NCBI RefSeq assembly: GCF_963662255.1
Contig: NC_085072.1
Location: forward strand, 3,137,001-3,201,000
Length of the DNA: 64,000 nt
DNA from: Cinclus cinclus
Lineage: Eukaryota; Chordata; Aves; Passeriformes; Cinclidae
Direction: 5' to 3'
Part shown: piece after piece, positions 38,746 to 51,439 of the stretch
Layout: each line of letters opens with the position of its first letter
Position numbering within the stretch: the first letter of the stretch is position 1
Notes under the pieces: model-generated
Seen by the model: only the letters and a program-made list of their open reading frames with translations
Told to the model about the DNA's origin: nothing
Databases searched by the model: none
Translations under genes and position numbers: made by a program

Positions 38746-40574
38746 CATGCCCCACACATTCCATGTGAGCACCAGGATCTGTTGGATCCATCCCAGAGCT
38801 CTGGGGCGCATCCCAGTGTCCCTTCAGATGGAGAATTTCCATCTTCCTCTGCTTTCCCAGTACTCCAAAGGGATTTTTATCCTTTAGGATCCCCAAAACA
38901 ACCCTTTAGGATCCCTTTCCCAACCCCAAATCCAGGAATTCTGCCTCCCACAGGCATGTGTGACAAAACCCAGCCAGGAGATCCATAATTATCCAAATAA
39001 ATCCCAATCCCTGGAAGCAGCCGGATCCTTCCCTGGGCGTCCCCTGGCCCTGGGCCACCCTGTTCACGGCCACATCCCAAACACATTTTTCCTTTTGCCA
39101 CAGGGAGGATTTGAAAGAGGAGGGGAAGAAAAAAAAAAAAGAAAAAAATCAGCCCGAACCTCAGGTGGAACTTCCTGGCCATAGGATTTATGAGCCGGGA
39201 ATGATCTCATCAGGGAAGCGGAGGAAACTCCGTGGCACTGGAATTATTTCCAACCCCACTAAATCCCCTCCAGTCCCAGGAACAATCCCAGGTGAAGCCA
39301 CGTGATGGCCCCGGGACCAGCATTGGTCATTCCCATTTCCTGACCTCCAGACCAGACAGGAGCTTTGGGTTGGTTCCTCCATTGGAGGAGATAAATCCAT
39401 AAGGAAAAGGCTCCTTGCAGCACCTCGGGATTTGTCCAGGGGATTTTATGGGGTTGGAAGGATCTTTAGGGAAAAGGGATGGAGGGAAAAAGAGGAGGGA
39501 AATCAAGGGCAGGGATGGCAGGGAAAAGCACAAAGTCCCCTTTGCGGAAAATCTCTGGTTTAAACTTCTAGAAAAAGCAGAAACTTTTTTTTTTTTTTGC
39601 CCCTTTTCCTCTGCCCTTCTCAGCCCATCCTTGCATTAAAACCCTACAAAACCCCAAAAAACATTCCCTGTTATAGAGGCAATCCCGGCACACCAAAAAA
39701 TAGGGATTTACCCCTTTTTTCCTCTTTTTTTTTTTTTCCCCTACACCAGAAATAATAAATAAATAGTTAAAAATTACATTTTGGATTCAAAAACTTCCGC
39801 AGACTGCGGACTCTGAGCCTTTACCCCAACACCCAGCGGGGTCGGTGACCCACAGAGGAGTTTGGGGCGAGCTCCAGATCCTTGGGATCCAGCAGAAATC
39901 CCAAACACCCTCCAGGACAGAACCTCAACATCATCCCCAACCTCACTCCGCAACGGGAACCGATTCGCCCTGAACCATCGATGGCGGAGAATTAAGTTGA
40001 AAAAAAAAAAAAAAAAGACAAAATCTGGATAAAACCAAGAAAAATCCAGGAGGAGGAATGGAGACAACTCACCCAGAGCCTGGCACGGGCCCCTCCTTGC
40101 CCTGGCAGTTCCACCCTGCCCTCGCCCCAAAACGCCCGCGGAGTTTATCGGGGTGCACGATCTCGGTGGCGTTTTTGTGTCACTTCTGTCACTCAGAATT
40201 TCCAGGCACAGCCGAGGGAAGGGGAGGGAGGAGGGGGGGGGCACGGCTGAGGCACCGAGCGCAAACAAGATTTTAAACGAGAATTGAAACTTAACTTGAA
40301 GTCAGACTTTAAAATCAGAGTTTAAACCAGATTTTCGTATTGCCTGAGGGAGAGAAGGCCAAGACATCCAACATTTTTCCTAGTTGGAAAGAAATCCCCA
40401 AAGTGGGGCTCACCCACCTGCCCTGCACCTCCCACAGGGAATGAAGCTCTTCCCAAACCTTTTTTCCACGGAAAATCCATGGCAGTGTTGGGGATGTGCG
40501 GAACTCGGTGCTGGTTTGGGTTCATCCCAGTTCATAACCCCCACATCGTTGAGTTTTCATGGCATTTTCCAATA

Positions 40575-40990
40575 ATTCCTTCTTTTTCCAGGTTTTTGGG
40601 GAGTTCGTCAAGTCAACAACTCGCCATCCTTGGGGTTTTTTTTGAATTTTAAACCTTCCAATAATTCCTTATTTTTCCAGGAGTTTGGAGAGTTCATCCA
40701 GTCAACAACTCGCCATCCTTGGGGTTTTTGGAATTTAAAACCTTCCAATAATTCCTTATTTTCCCAGGAGTTTGGGGTGTCCATCCCATGTCAAAACCCA
40801 CATCCGTAATGCCCCGCTCTTGAGCTTTAATGGAATTTTAGACCGTCTTTATTTTTTTTTTTAAAAAACCCTTATTTTTCCAGATTTTGGGGATCCATCA
40901 CACATCAATAACCCTTGAGCTCCTCATGGAATTTCCCACCTTCCAATAATCCCTTCTTTTTCCAGGTTTTGGGGATCTGTTCCTGCCAAC
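40575..40990. repeat. Tandem repeat of about 90 bp
   Basis: Four to five copies of a unit with TTCCAATAATTCCTTCTTTT, TCCAGG, TTTGGGGA and CAACAACTCGCCATCCTTGG, of decreasing similarity. Confidence 0.85.
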
Positions 40991-41529
40991 AACACCCCAC
41001 CAACCCTTGATCTTTTATGGCATTTCCCACCTTCCCCCGGCCCCTTCTTTTTCCAGGTTTTCCCATTTGTGGGCACCAATCCTGCCTCGTGTTTCCCAGG
41101 ATTGCTGGGCACACCCAGGAGCACCCAAGGGTGCTCAGAGCCAGCCCTGGGGTCTCTCACCACCAGCACCCAAACCCCCAATCACACCCCAAAATCTTAT
41201 GGGGCCGCGTTTCCGCCCCACAGCCGCAGCCGGCAGCGCCCCGGAAACCTTTGGGGTGCCTGTGCTCGGAGTCCTGAGCTGCAACAAAAAGGGGACATGG
41301 AGGGGACATGGAGACAATTCCTAAATTTGCCCAAATTCAGGGCATGGGAAGATCCAGGTGTTGTGGTTGTTTCACGTTCCATCAATGGGGGGTTTTTTTG
41401 GTTTTTTTTTTCCTGGTGTTTTGGGAGTTGCCCCAGGAAATATCAGGGAAACTTGATGAACTTCATTCTGAGGGAAAAGGTGCCACTGGTTGCTCCTCAT
41501 GTGCCCTAAAATCATCTGTCCTCAAAATT

Positions 41530-42105
41530 GTCTCCTGCCCTAAAATTATCTCCTGTCCCCGAATCATCTCCCATCCCAAAATCATCTCCTGTCCCCAAAT
41601 CATGTCCCAAAATCATCTCCTGTCCCCAAATCATCTCCTGTCCCCAAATCATGTCCCGAAATCATCTCCCATCCCAAAATCAACTCCTGTCCCCAAATCA
41701 TCTCCTGTCCCCAAATCATGTCCCGAAATCATCTCCTGTCCCCAAATCATGTCCCATCCCAAAATCATCTCCCTTCCTAAAAACATCTCCTGTCCTAAAA
41801 TCATCTCCTGTCCCCAAATCATGTCCCAAAATCATCTCCTGTCCCCAAATCATCTCCCATCCCAAAATCAACTCCTGTCCCCAAATCATCTCCCATCCCA
41901 AAATCATCTCCTGTCCTAAAATCATCTCCTGTCCCCAAATCATCTCCCATCCCAAAATCAACTCCTGTCCCCAAATCATCTCCCATCCCAAAATCATCTC
42001 CTGTCCTAAAATCATCTCCTGTCCCCAAATCATCTCCTGTCCCCAAATCATCTCCTGTCCTAAAATCATCTTCTGCCCTAAAATCATGTCCCAAAATCCC
42101 CTCCT
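41530..42105. repeat. 18-36 bp minisatellite
   Basis: Dense copies of AAATCATCTCCTGTCCCC with CCCATCCCA variants. Its 18-bp base unit opens frames of over 200 residues. Bases 42110-43440 show no recognisable gene. Confidence 0.95.
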
Positions 42106-43451
42106 GCCCCAAAGACCCTCCCCAAAGGCAGCCCTGACTCTGTTCCCACTGGGCTCCAGCTCACAGGAATCAGGGGTGCATGGGGTTTGGCTGAAACCCC
42201 CTGAGCAGAGCAGTTCTGGCCCCATTTCCCCCCTCAGCCAGGGTTGTTTTGGGTTTTGGTGATGTTTGCCCTGGTTTGGGGTGCAGATTTGGGTTCCTGA
42301 GCTCATCCCCCACCTCGGGTGATGCAGAGCATCCGGCAGCGCTTCCGGAGGCTTCGCGTGTACAAGAAACAGCAGAGCCATTTTTGTCACCCTTTTGTCA
42401 TTCTTTGGTCATTATTTCAGCTCAGGGAGATACCCCCAAGTTCTGGGGTTTGGGATTTGGGACGTCCCAGTTCCCATCCTGCTGCAGGATCCAAAGGGAT
42501 TTGGGAGCAGCGACCTCTAAATCACCGCAGTCCCACTGGGATGGGTTTGGGCCTTGCTCTTCCTCTCCCTGCTGGATTTGGAGGAATTAAAACACAGCAA
42601 ATTCAGCTCCTGGATGGGCTCCTCACCTCTGGGGGAGCAGAGGGATTTGGGAACGAGGATTTTGGGGTGATTTTCACCTCACAACAAAAACCCAGCATGG
42701 ACCAGAAGCCGCCAGCCCTCCCCATTTGGGACAGGGCATCAAAATGGGGGGACCCCGCAGTATAAGGGGGGGGCTCGTGGCGCTGCTGGCACTTGTGTCA
42801 CCCCCCCACTGCTCGATCCCAAATTCCCCCGGGCTCCCCGAGCAGCTGGAATTGGCAGCTCCAGTCTCCAGGTGCCCATTCCAGCCTGGTTCCAAGAAAC
42901 TGGGATGTGCTGCTCATCCCTGACTCTGGGAGAAAAAAAAATAAATAAAGGAAAACAAAAAATCTGGGGGGATTTTGGGGCTGTGCTTGCAGCCCGAGGG
43001 GTCCTGGGCTCCTGTGCCTGTTCTCTGGGTTGTGCCAGCTTTGTCCAGCCCCCTGCATGAGCTTTTTATTTGGGAAAACACACAAACCCCACATCCATAA
43101 ATGCATTTTTCCCAGCCAAATTCCCAGGACTGACCCACAAACCAGAGGAAACGCAGCAGGAAGGACCCGAGACCCAAAGACCCGAGAACCCAAATCCCTA
43201 AAAGAGCCCCTAAAAACGGCAAATTCCGCCCTGCCCTGCCCCAGCCTGCAGCTGGGCTCTCCAGGGGACCTTCCCTGCTCCAAAAAATCCACATGGAAAA
43301 CCAGCGGGAAAGGGCTCCCTGCTGGAAATCGCTGCAGCAGCAGCCACGAGGGGTCCGTGCCACCCGTGCCACCCCCGCCTGTCCCCGCCCGTCCCTGCCC
43401 ACGGATCCGGGCACGCTCCCGAGCCAGCCCGTGCCCCAGGGACGGAGAGCA

Positions 43452-43480
43452 GAACAATGGGGCCGAGCCCTCCATTGTTC
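43452..43480. promoter_or_regulatory. Inverted pair of SOX-type sites
   Basis: GAACAATGG and CCATTGTTC form a perfect inverted pair around an 11-bp spacer, so the site centres are 20 bp apart, about two helical turns. An AGATAAGG GATA-like site follows at 43488. SOX proteins bind AACAAT cores and SOXD proteins dimerise. Occupancy is inference. Confidence 0.4.
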
Positions 43481-43539
43481 CACACAAAGATAAGGCCGGG
43501 CTCTGGCATTCCCCAAGCCCGCCCTGCTCGGGATCTGCC

Positions 43540-43985
43540 ATTCCCAGTTCTCCCGTTCCCAGTTCTCCCGTTCCCAGCTCTCCCGTTCCCAGCTCTCCCG
43601 TTCCCAGTTCTCCCATTCCCAGTTCTCCCATTCCCAGCTCTCCCGTTCCCAGCTCTCCCATTCCCAGTTCTCCCGTTCCCAGTTCTCCCGTTCCCAGCTC
43701 TCCCATTCCCAGTTCTCCCGTTCCCAGCTCTCCCATTCCCAGCTCGCCCGTTCCCAGTTCTCCCGTTCCCAGCTCTCCCATTCCCAGCTCTCCCGTTCCC
43801 AGTTCTCCCATTCCCAGCTCTCCCGTTCCCAGCTCTCCCATTCCCAGCTCTCCCGTTCCCAGTTCTCCCGTTCCCAGTTCTCCCATTCCCAGTTCTCCCG
43901 TTCCCAGCTCTCCCATTCCCAGTTCTCCCGTTCCCAGCTCTCCCGTTCCCAGCTCTCCTGTTCCCAGTTCTCCCATTCCCAGCTG
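43540..43985. repeat. 15-bp minisatellite
   Basis: About 30 copies of TTCCCAGTTCTCCCG with C/T and G/A variants. The five-codon period opens long frames on every strand. Confidence 0.95.
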
Positions 43986-44109
43986 TCACATTCCCAAGGC
44001 CAGGGCACAGGATTTTCCAAACTGTCCCCACAGCAGCTCCTCCCGTGGGGCTGTTGGAGGGGACAGTGACCCTCTGGCCCAGCCTGGAGCTCCCACGTCC
44101 CTCTGTGCC

Positions 44110-45325
44110 CCTCTTGGTCCCAAATTCCCAGTCCAGACACCCCTGTGTCCCTCTGTGATCCCCAATTCCTGCTCCAGACACCCCTGTGTCTCCCTGTGAT
44201 CCCCAATTCCCGTTCCAGACACCCCTGTGTCCCTCTGTGATCCCCAATTCCCTCTCCAGACACCCCTGTGTCTCCCTGTGACCCCCAATTCCTGTTCCAG
44301 ACACCCCTGTGTCCCCCTGTGATCCCCAATTCTTGTTCCAGACACCCCTGTGTCCCTCTGTGATCCCCAATTCCCTCTCCAGACACTCCTGTGTCCCCCT
44401 GTGATCCCCAATTCCTGCTCCAGACACCCCTGTGTCTCCCTGTGATCCCCAATTCCCTCTCCAGACACCCCTGTGTCCCTCTGTGATCCCCAATTCCTGT
44501 TCCAGACACCCCTGTGTCCCTCTGTGATCCCCAATTCCCTCTCCAGACACCCCTGTGTTCCCCTGTGACCCCCAATTCCCGTTCCAGACACCCCTGTGTC
44601 CCTCTGTGATCCCCAATTCTTGTTCCAGACACCCCTGTGTCCCTCTGTGATCCCCAATTCCCGTTCCAGACACCCCTGTGTCCCTCTGTGATCCCCAATT
44701 CCCGTTCCAGACACTCCTGTGTCCCCCTGTGATCCCCAATTCCCTCTCCAGACACCCCTGTGTCCCTCTGTGATCCCCAATTCCCGTTCCAGACACTCCT
44801 GTGTCCCCCTGTGATCCCCAATTCCCTCTCCAGACACCCCTGTGTCCCCCTGTGACCCCCAATTCCCGTTCCAGACACCCCCGTGTCCCTCTGTGATCCC
44901 CAATTCCTGTTCCAGACACCCCTGTGTCCCTCTGTGATCCCCAATTCCTGTTCCAGACACCCCTGTGTCCCCCTGTGATCCCCAATTCCTGTTCCAGACA
45001 CCCCTGTGTCCCTCTGTGATCCCCAATTCCTGTTCCAGACACCCCTGTGTCCCCCTGTGATCCCCAATTCCTGTTCCAGACACCCCTGTGTCCCTCTGTG
45101 ATCCCCAATTCCTGCTCCAGACACCCCTGTGTCCCCCTGTGACCCCCAATTCCCATTCCAGACATCCCTGTGTCCCTCTGTAATCCCCAATTCCTGTTCC
45201 AGACACCCCTGTGTCCCTCTGTGATCCCCAATTCCCGCTCCAGACACCCCTGTGTCCCTCTGTGATCCCCAATTCCTGCTCCAGACACCCCTGTGTCCCT
45301 CTGTGATCCCCAATTCCTGCTGCAG
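44110..45325. repeat. Large 41-bp minisatellite
   Basis: About 29 copies at a 41-bp period containing ACACCCCTGTGTCCCTCTGT and GATCCCCAATTCC. The unit has no stop in any minus-strand frame, so frames of 500 to 850 residues appear although 41 is not divisible by three. None is credible as a gene. Confidence 0.97.
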
Positions 45326-45689
45326 TCATCTCCCTGTCCCCACGGTGGGGACACCACGGGTGACACGTGCCAGCCTCTCTGCAGAGCTGTCCCCATGCTG
45401 GGGGTGGCAGGGTGGCCAGCACTGGCACTGGTTTGGTGGCACTGCTGGGACAGAGCTGTGGTGGCAGCCCAGGACTGCCCAACAACAAAAACTTTAAATT
45501 CTGGGGGGCAGGGTTGGGACAGAGACAACACCACCATGAATTTCTGCCTTGTAAAGTCTGAATTTCTCCCTTTCAAATTCCAAATTCCTCCCTTCCAAAT
45601 CCTGAATTCCTCCTTTCCAAATCCTGAATTCCTCCCTTCCAACTTCTCCTCCTGCCTCTCCCCAAGTCCCCAGCTCCTGCCACCCCCTT

Positions 45690-45990
45690 TTTCCACAGCA
45701 GAGTGGATCAAATGCTCCCTTTCAGCTCCCTTGGCTATATTTAATTTATATCCTCTCCTCTTTCCAGCCAACAATGAGCAGCCTGAGCCGCCTGCACCAG
45801 CATTAAAATAACAATTACAGATTTCACCGGGCGCTCTCAGGGGGTCCTCAGGTGGCTTCTTATCTTGTCCCTGTCTGATAAGGGACAGGGAAAAGGTGAC
45901 AGGAGGCTGCAGCCACCACCTGCATCTTTTATAACTATCACATGGCCTGGATGGGAATGGAGCATTAAACTGTGGAGAGGCAAAATTTCA
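45690..45990. other. Non-repetitive island with paired GATA sites
   Basis: CTTATC (45859-45864) and GATAAG (45877-45882) are inverted and overlap a CCCTGTC/GACAGGG hairpin (45869-45890). AACAATGAGC, AACAATTACAG, CAGGTGGC and ATAACTATCACATGG lie nearby. This resembles a GATA, E-box and SOX composite element. No function is shown. Confidence 0.35.
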
Positions 45991-46929
45991 AATATTTCAG
46001 CCCCATCTCTTCCCGGTTTGGATCCTTTGGCTGAAGGGGCAGGAGCTTCCCCTCGGTGCAATCCTAACGGGAGGAGTTTTCCCCTTAAAAATGATGAAGT
46101 TGAGCTAAAAACACTTGCAGAAACATTTGGGGTGCAAGGGGTGTTCGGGGGAGAAGGGGAGCAGAGCTATTTTTGGGGTTGGAGCAGCTCCATGTGAGCA
46201 GGTGGACACAGAGTGGGAATGAAGGAGGGAGGGCAGGAGACCTCCCAAAAATTGTCCAAAAGTTGTTTCACGAGGTCTCTGCCAACTTCACCCCAAATGT
46301 TTCTGCCGGTGCTTCTAGCTCAAATCCATCATTTTGAAGAGGGAAAAACTGCTCCGAGGTGAGGATTACACCGATTCGGCCAAAAAAAAAAAAAAAAATA
46401 TCCAAGAGAGCTGGGGTTGAAATATTTGAAATTTTGGTTCTCTGTAATTCCCTGAGCTGCAGGAACCCGGGCACTGCCCAGCACCCGGGGCACGGCGGGG
46501 CCGGAGCTGATCCCACCCCTGCAGTGACATCCCTGAAAGGCGCTGGATGGGGTGAAAAACACGGAGATATTTCCCAGCAGAACTGTCAGGAGCCGCGCTA
46601 ATTTATTTCCCTTCTGCGTGTTCCCGACCGGGTTAAAACCGGGTGGGAATCTGGTGATGCATCGCACAAAAACTTCTCCGCGGCTCGGAGCTCCCTCCCA
46701 GCAGCGCCACGAAAAACATCCCGGCATCAAATCCTGCGGGAAATCCAGCGGCAGAGCCCGGGAGAGGAGAGCCCGGCCCGGGAGAGGAGAGCCCGGCCCG
46801 GGCTGCTCGGGGGGTGCAGCAGGGGACCCCCATTCTGGGAGAGCCCGGCCCGGGGGCTGCGCGATTTTCTGCGCTCTGACTCCCGCAGAGCCCGGCGGCT
46901 CCAGCAGCGCCGAGCCCCGCGGCTCCTCC

Positions 46930-47960
46930 GGCTTCGGCATGGGTGTCCTCAGCTCCTCCTGAGCCCCACGGCTCCTCCCGAGCCCCACGGCTCCTTAAAA
47001 ATCATCCCTGATCCCCACGGCTCCTCCCGAGCCCCACGGCTCCTTAAAAATCATCCCTGAGCCCCACAGATCCCCCTGAGCCCCACGGCTCCTTAAAAAT
47101 CATCCCTGATCCCCACGGCTCCTCCTGAGCCCCACGGCTCCTTAAAAATCATCCCTGATCCCCACGGCTCCTCCCGAGCCCCACGGCTCCTTAAAAATCA
47201 TCCCTGATCCCCACGGCTCCTCCTGAGCCCCACGGCTCCTCCCGAGCCCCACGGCTCCTTAAAAATCATCCCTGAGCCCCACAGATCCCCCTGAGCCCCA
47301 CGGCTCCTTAAAAATAATCCCTGATCCCCACGGCTCCTCCCGAGCCCCACGGCTCCTTAAAAATCATCCCTGATCCCCACGGCTCCTCCCGAGCCCCACA
47401 GATCCCCCTGAGCCCCACGGCTCCTTAAAAATCATCCCTGATCCCCACGGCTCCTCCTGAGCCCCACGGCTCCTTGAAAATCATCCCTGACCCCCAGGGC
47501 TCCTTAAAAATCATCCCTGAGCCCCACAGATCCCCCTGAGCCCCACGGCTCCTTAAAAATCATCCCCAAGCCCCACAGATCCCCCTGAGCCCCACGGCTC
47601 CTTAAAAATCATCCCTGATCCCCACGGCTCCTCCTGAGCCCCACGGCTCCTTGAAAATCATCCCCGAGCCCCACAGATCCCCCTGAGCCCCACAGATCCC
47701 CCTGAGCCCCACGGCTCCTTAAAAATCATCCCTGACCCCCAGGGCTCCTTGAAAATCATCCCGGAGCCCCCACAGATCCCCCTGAGCCCCACGGCTCCTT
47801 AAAAATCATCCCTGACCCCCAGGGCTCCTTGAAAATCATCCCGGAGCCCCCACAGATCCCCCTGAGCCCCACGGCTCCTTAAAAATCATCCCCAAGCCCC
47901 ACAGATCCCCCTGAGCCCCATAGATCCTCCTGAGCCCCACAGATCCCCCTGAGCCCCCAC
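46930..47960. repeat. Minisatellite of about 48 bp with shorter variants
   Basis: Copies of GAGCCCCACGGCTCCTTAAA and AATCATCCCTGATCCCCACG alternate with CACAGATCCCCCTGAGCCCC. Bases 45990-46930 hold a GC-rich segment (46640-46970) without a recognisable gene. Confidence 0.95.
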
Positions 47961-48964
47961 AGCTCTTCACAATCATCCCCGAGCCCCCGCAGCTCATTCT
48001 GAGCCCCCCAGCTCCTCCATCCTGAACCCTGAAACTTCAGCTCTGCCATCAACCCCGAGCCTCCCATCTCCTCCTGTTCCTCCCAAAATCCTCACTCCAT
48101 CACCCCTGAGCCCCCCGAGCTCTTCCTGAGCCCCCCAAACTCCTGAGCCCCCCCAAACTCCCACAACTCCCCCAGCCTCTCTCAGAGCCCCCACATCCTC
48201 CCCAAAAGCAGCAGCTTGAGCCCCCCACTCTTTTCCCTGGGAACACGAAGTGCTGGCCATGGCAGGGCCGGGTTTAGGGGCTCCACGATCCCAAAGGTCT
48301 TTTCCAGCCTTAATCCCGCCGGGATTCTGTGCAGTGGGAATTCCTCACCCCTGGCCCTCAGCCTGCACTCAGAGCAGAGAACAAAAGAGGGCAGCGGCTC
48401 CTCCACGGCACCGCGGGCTCAGGGCAGTGACTGCCCTGCCATGAGGGGATTAATTTGCTCCAAAAAAAAAAAAAAAAAAAAAAAGAAAAGGAATTTTTAA
48501 GGAAAACGAGCAGCGGGTGTTGCCCCAGCACGGCTGGAACAGCAGGAGTCGGCGCTGCCAGCGCAGCCCCAGTGGGTGTTAAAGGTGGTCCCTGGGTGGT
48601 CAAAGCTTTTTTGGAAGCTTTTTTTTGGGATTTCTGCAATCCCATGTGCAGACACAAAGCCCAGCTGGCACGAAGCATCCGGGAATGTTTACAATGGGAT
48701 AAAGCTGGAGCGAGCAGGAGCATGGTTCTGGACAAAGCTGGGCATGAAAAGAGACCACAGCCCCGAGGTGACAGCGACCCCAACCCTCCCAAATCCACGG
48801 GGTCAAACCCCAAAAGTGATGCCAACAGCTCTGGCCACCCCGACGTCCCGGAACGTTCGTTTGGGTTTGCTGTTGGTGGGTTGGGATCCCAGAGCTCAGC
48901 ACTCCAAGGGCTGGGACAGCCGCAGCTTCCAGAGCCCAAAATCCCAGGGATTCCCTCCACACAG

Positions 48965-50150
48965 CACACCTGTATCCCAGAGATTCCTTTCACCTGTATC
49001 CCAGAGTTTCCCATCACTGCATCCCAGAGATTCCTGTCACTGCATCCCAGAGATTCCTGTCACTGCATCCCAGAGATTCCCGTCACTGCATCCCAGAGAT
49101 TCCTCACACTGCATCCCAGAGATTCCTGTCACTGCATCCCAGAGATTCCTGTCACCTCCATCCCAGAGATTCCCGACACTGCATCCCAGAGATTCCCGTC
49201 ACTGCATCCCAGAGATTCCTGACACTGCATCCCAGAGATTCCCGTCACTGCATCCCAGAGATTCCTCACACTGCATCCCAGAGATTCCCGTCACTGCATC
49301 CCAGAGATTCCCGTCACCTCCATCCCAGAGATTCCCGTCACCTCCATCCCAGAGATTCCTGACACTGCATCCCAGAGATTCCCGTCACTGCATCCCAGAG
49401 ATTCCTGACACTGCATCCCAGAGATTCCTGTCACCTCCATCCCAGAGATTCCCGTCACTGCATCCCAGAGATTCCCATCACTGCATCCCAGAGATTCCCG
49501 TCACCTCCATCCCAGAGATTCCCGTCACTGCATCCCAGAGATTCCCGTCACTGCATCCCAGAGATTCCTGACACTGCATCCCAGAGATTCCTGTCACCTC
49601 CATCCCAGAGATTCCCGTCACTGCATCCCAGAGATTCCCATCACTGCATCCCAGAGATTCCCGTCACCTCCATCCCAGAGATTCCCGTCACTGCATCCCA
49701 GAGATTCCCGTCACTGCATCCCAGAAATTCCCGACACTGTATCCCAGAGATTCCCGTCACTGCATCCCAGAGATTCCCGTCACTGCATCCCAGAGATTCC
49801 TGTCACTGCATCCCAGAGATTCCTGACACTGCATCCCAGAGATTCCCGTCACCTCCATCCCAGGGATTCCCGTCACTGCATCCCAGAGATTCCTGACACT
49901 GCATCCCAGAGATTCCCGTCACCTCCATCCCAGAGATTCCCGTCACTGCATCCCAGAGATTCCCGTCACCTCCATCCCAGAGATTCCTGTCACTGCATCC
50001 CAGAGATTCCTGACACTGCATCCCAGAGATTCCCGTCACTGCATCCCAGAGATTCCTGACACTGCATCCCAGAGATTCCCGTCACCTCCATCCCAGAGAT
50101 TCCCGTCACCTCCATCCCAGCGATTCCCATCACTTCCATCCCACAGGGAT
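48965..50150. repeat. 23-bp minisatellite
   Basis: About 50 copies of CATCCCAGAGATTCC plus CGTCACTG or TGTCACCTC at a 23-24 bp period. It is one of the longest arrays in the window. Confidence 0.97.
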
Positions 50151-50399
50151 TCACTCTCCCACCCCACATCCCCAGCAGGAAATTCCCAGTCCCTGTATCC
50201 CAGCTCCCAGGGATGCTCTGCCCCGACTCCGCTCCAGCCCAGCCTGGTGGGCTCCTCACCCTTTTTGGGGGGTTTTGGACCCCCCAAAACATCACCCGGG
50301 GGGTTCAAACCATTCCAGAGCCACCTTCACCCCTCGGCTGCTCAGTTCTGGAGAATCCCGGTCCCAGCTGAGCACAAGGGATTCCAGGGACACCCAAAA

Positions 50400-51060
50400 T
50401 TAAAAATAATCCCACTGAAAAAGTGTCTTTGAAATGCTCCACTTCCCAGGGATGCCAGCAAGACCCAAAATTAAAAATAATCCCACTAAAAAAAGCAATT
50501 TTAACATGCTCCCCTTCCTGGGGACCCCAGAAAAATCACAAAATTTAAAAATAATCCCACTAAAAGCACAGCTTTTAAATACTCCCCTTCCTGGGGACGC
50601 CAGAAAAACTCAGAATTAATAATAATCCCACTGAAAGAGTGGCTTTAAAATGTTCCCCTTCCCAGGGATACCTGCAAGACCCAAAATTAAATACAGTCCC
50701 ACTCACTTTTAATGGGCTCCCCTTCCTGGGAGTATTTGGGTTTCCTGGGGACCACGGAAAACCCCAAAATTAAAAATAACCCCACTGAAAATTTTGCTTT
50801 AGCGTGCTCCCCTTCTTAGGGATGCCAGCAAACCCCCAAATTAAAAATATTCTCATCGAAAAAAAAAATTGTTTTTAGCATGCTCCCCTTCCCAGGGACC
50901 AACCCCCCCCCCCCCCCCAAAAAAATCCAAAATTAAAAATAATCCCACTAAAAATGTGATTTTTAGCGTGCTCCCCTTCTTAGGGATACCAACAAACCCC
51001 AAAATTAAAAATAACCCCACTGACAGAGCAGCTTTACCGTGCTCCCCTCCCAGGGACACA
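50400..51060. repeat. Tandem repeat of about 70 bp
   Basis: About nine copies with AAATTAAAAATAATCCCACT and TGCTCCCCTTCCTGGGGA, diverging to one end. Confidence 0.9.
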
Positions 51061-51439
51061 AACCCATTCTCTGCAGCCCATAAATGAAATTTAAGCCCCT
51101 CCAGCACATCACAATTTTACGAGCTGCTCCATCTCCCCCATCCCAGCCTGCCAGGGCACAGATTCCACCCCCCCTGGAATAATGGACATTTCAGCAGGGA
51201 GACAAAAAGTCCAGAAATTCCCCTCAGGACATCTCCCAGCCTGGAATAAACTTCGCTTCCAGACAGATTTAGGGGAGGGGGGAGGGTTTGGGTGGAAGTG
51301 AAAAAAAAAAAGAAAAAAAAAAAAAAAAAAGCAATGCAGGAGCTGAGCTTTTCTGAGAGGAAAAAAAGGATTTAAAAAAAAAAAAAAAAAAAGAAATGTT
51401 TCAAAAATTGGGTTTTTTTTTTTTTTTTGCTCAGCTGGG

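Noticed and set aside
38075..38887. Overlapping frames of 230-270 residues on both strands
   Set aside because: A 33-bp unit, or 11 codons, repeated about 16 times. Openness on both strands is explained by the period.
44110..45325. CRISPR-like spaced repeats
   Set aside because: The units are contiguous with no unique spacers, and the genome is clearly vertebrate.
42914..45774. Very long minus-strand frames (up to 854 residues)
   Set aside because: They lie in the 41-bp and 15-bp arrays, have only repeat-unit composition, overlap in all three frames and match no known protein family.
46330..46990. GC-rich frames near 46.6-46.97 kb as a small gene
   Set aside because: Frames on both strands have similar openness, no family resemblance was seen and no convincing splice sites border them.
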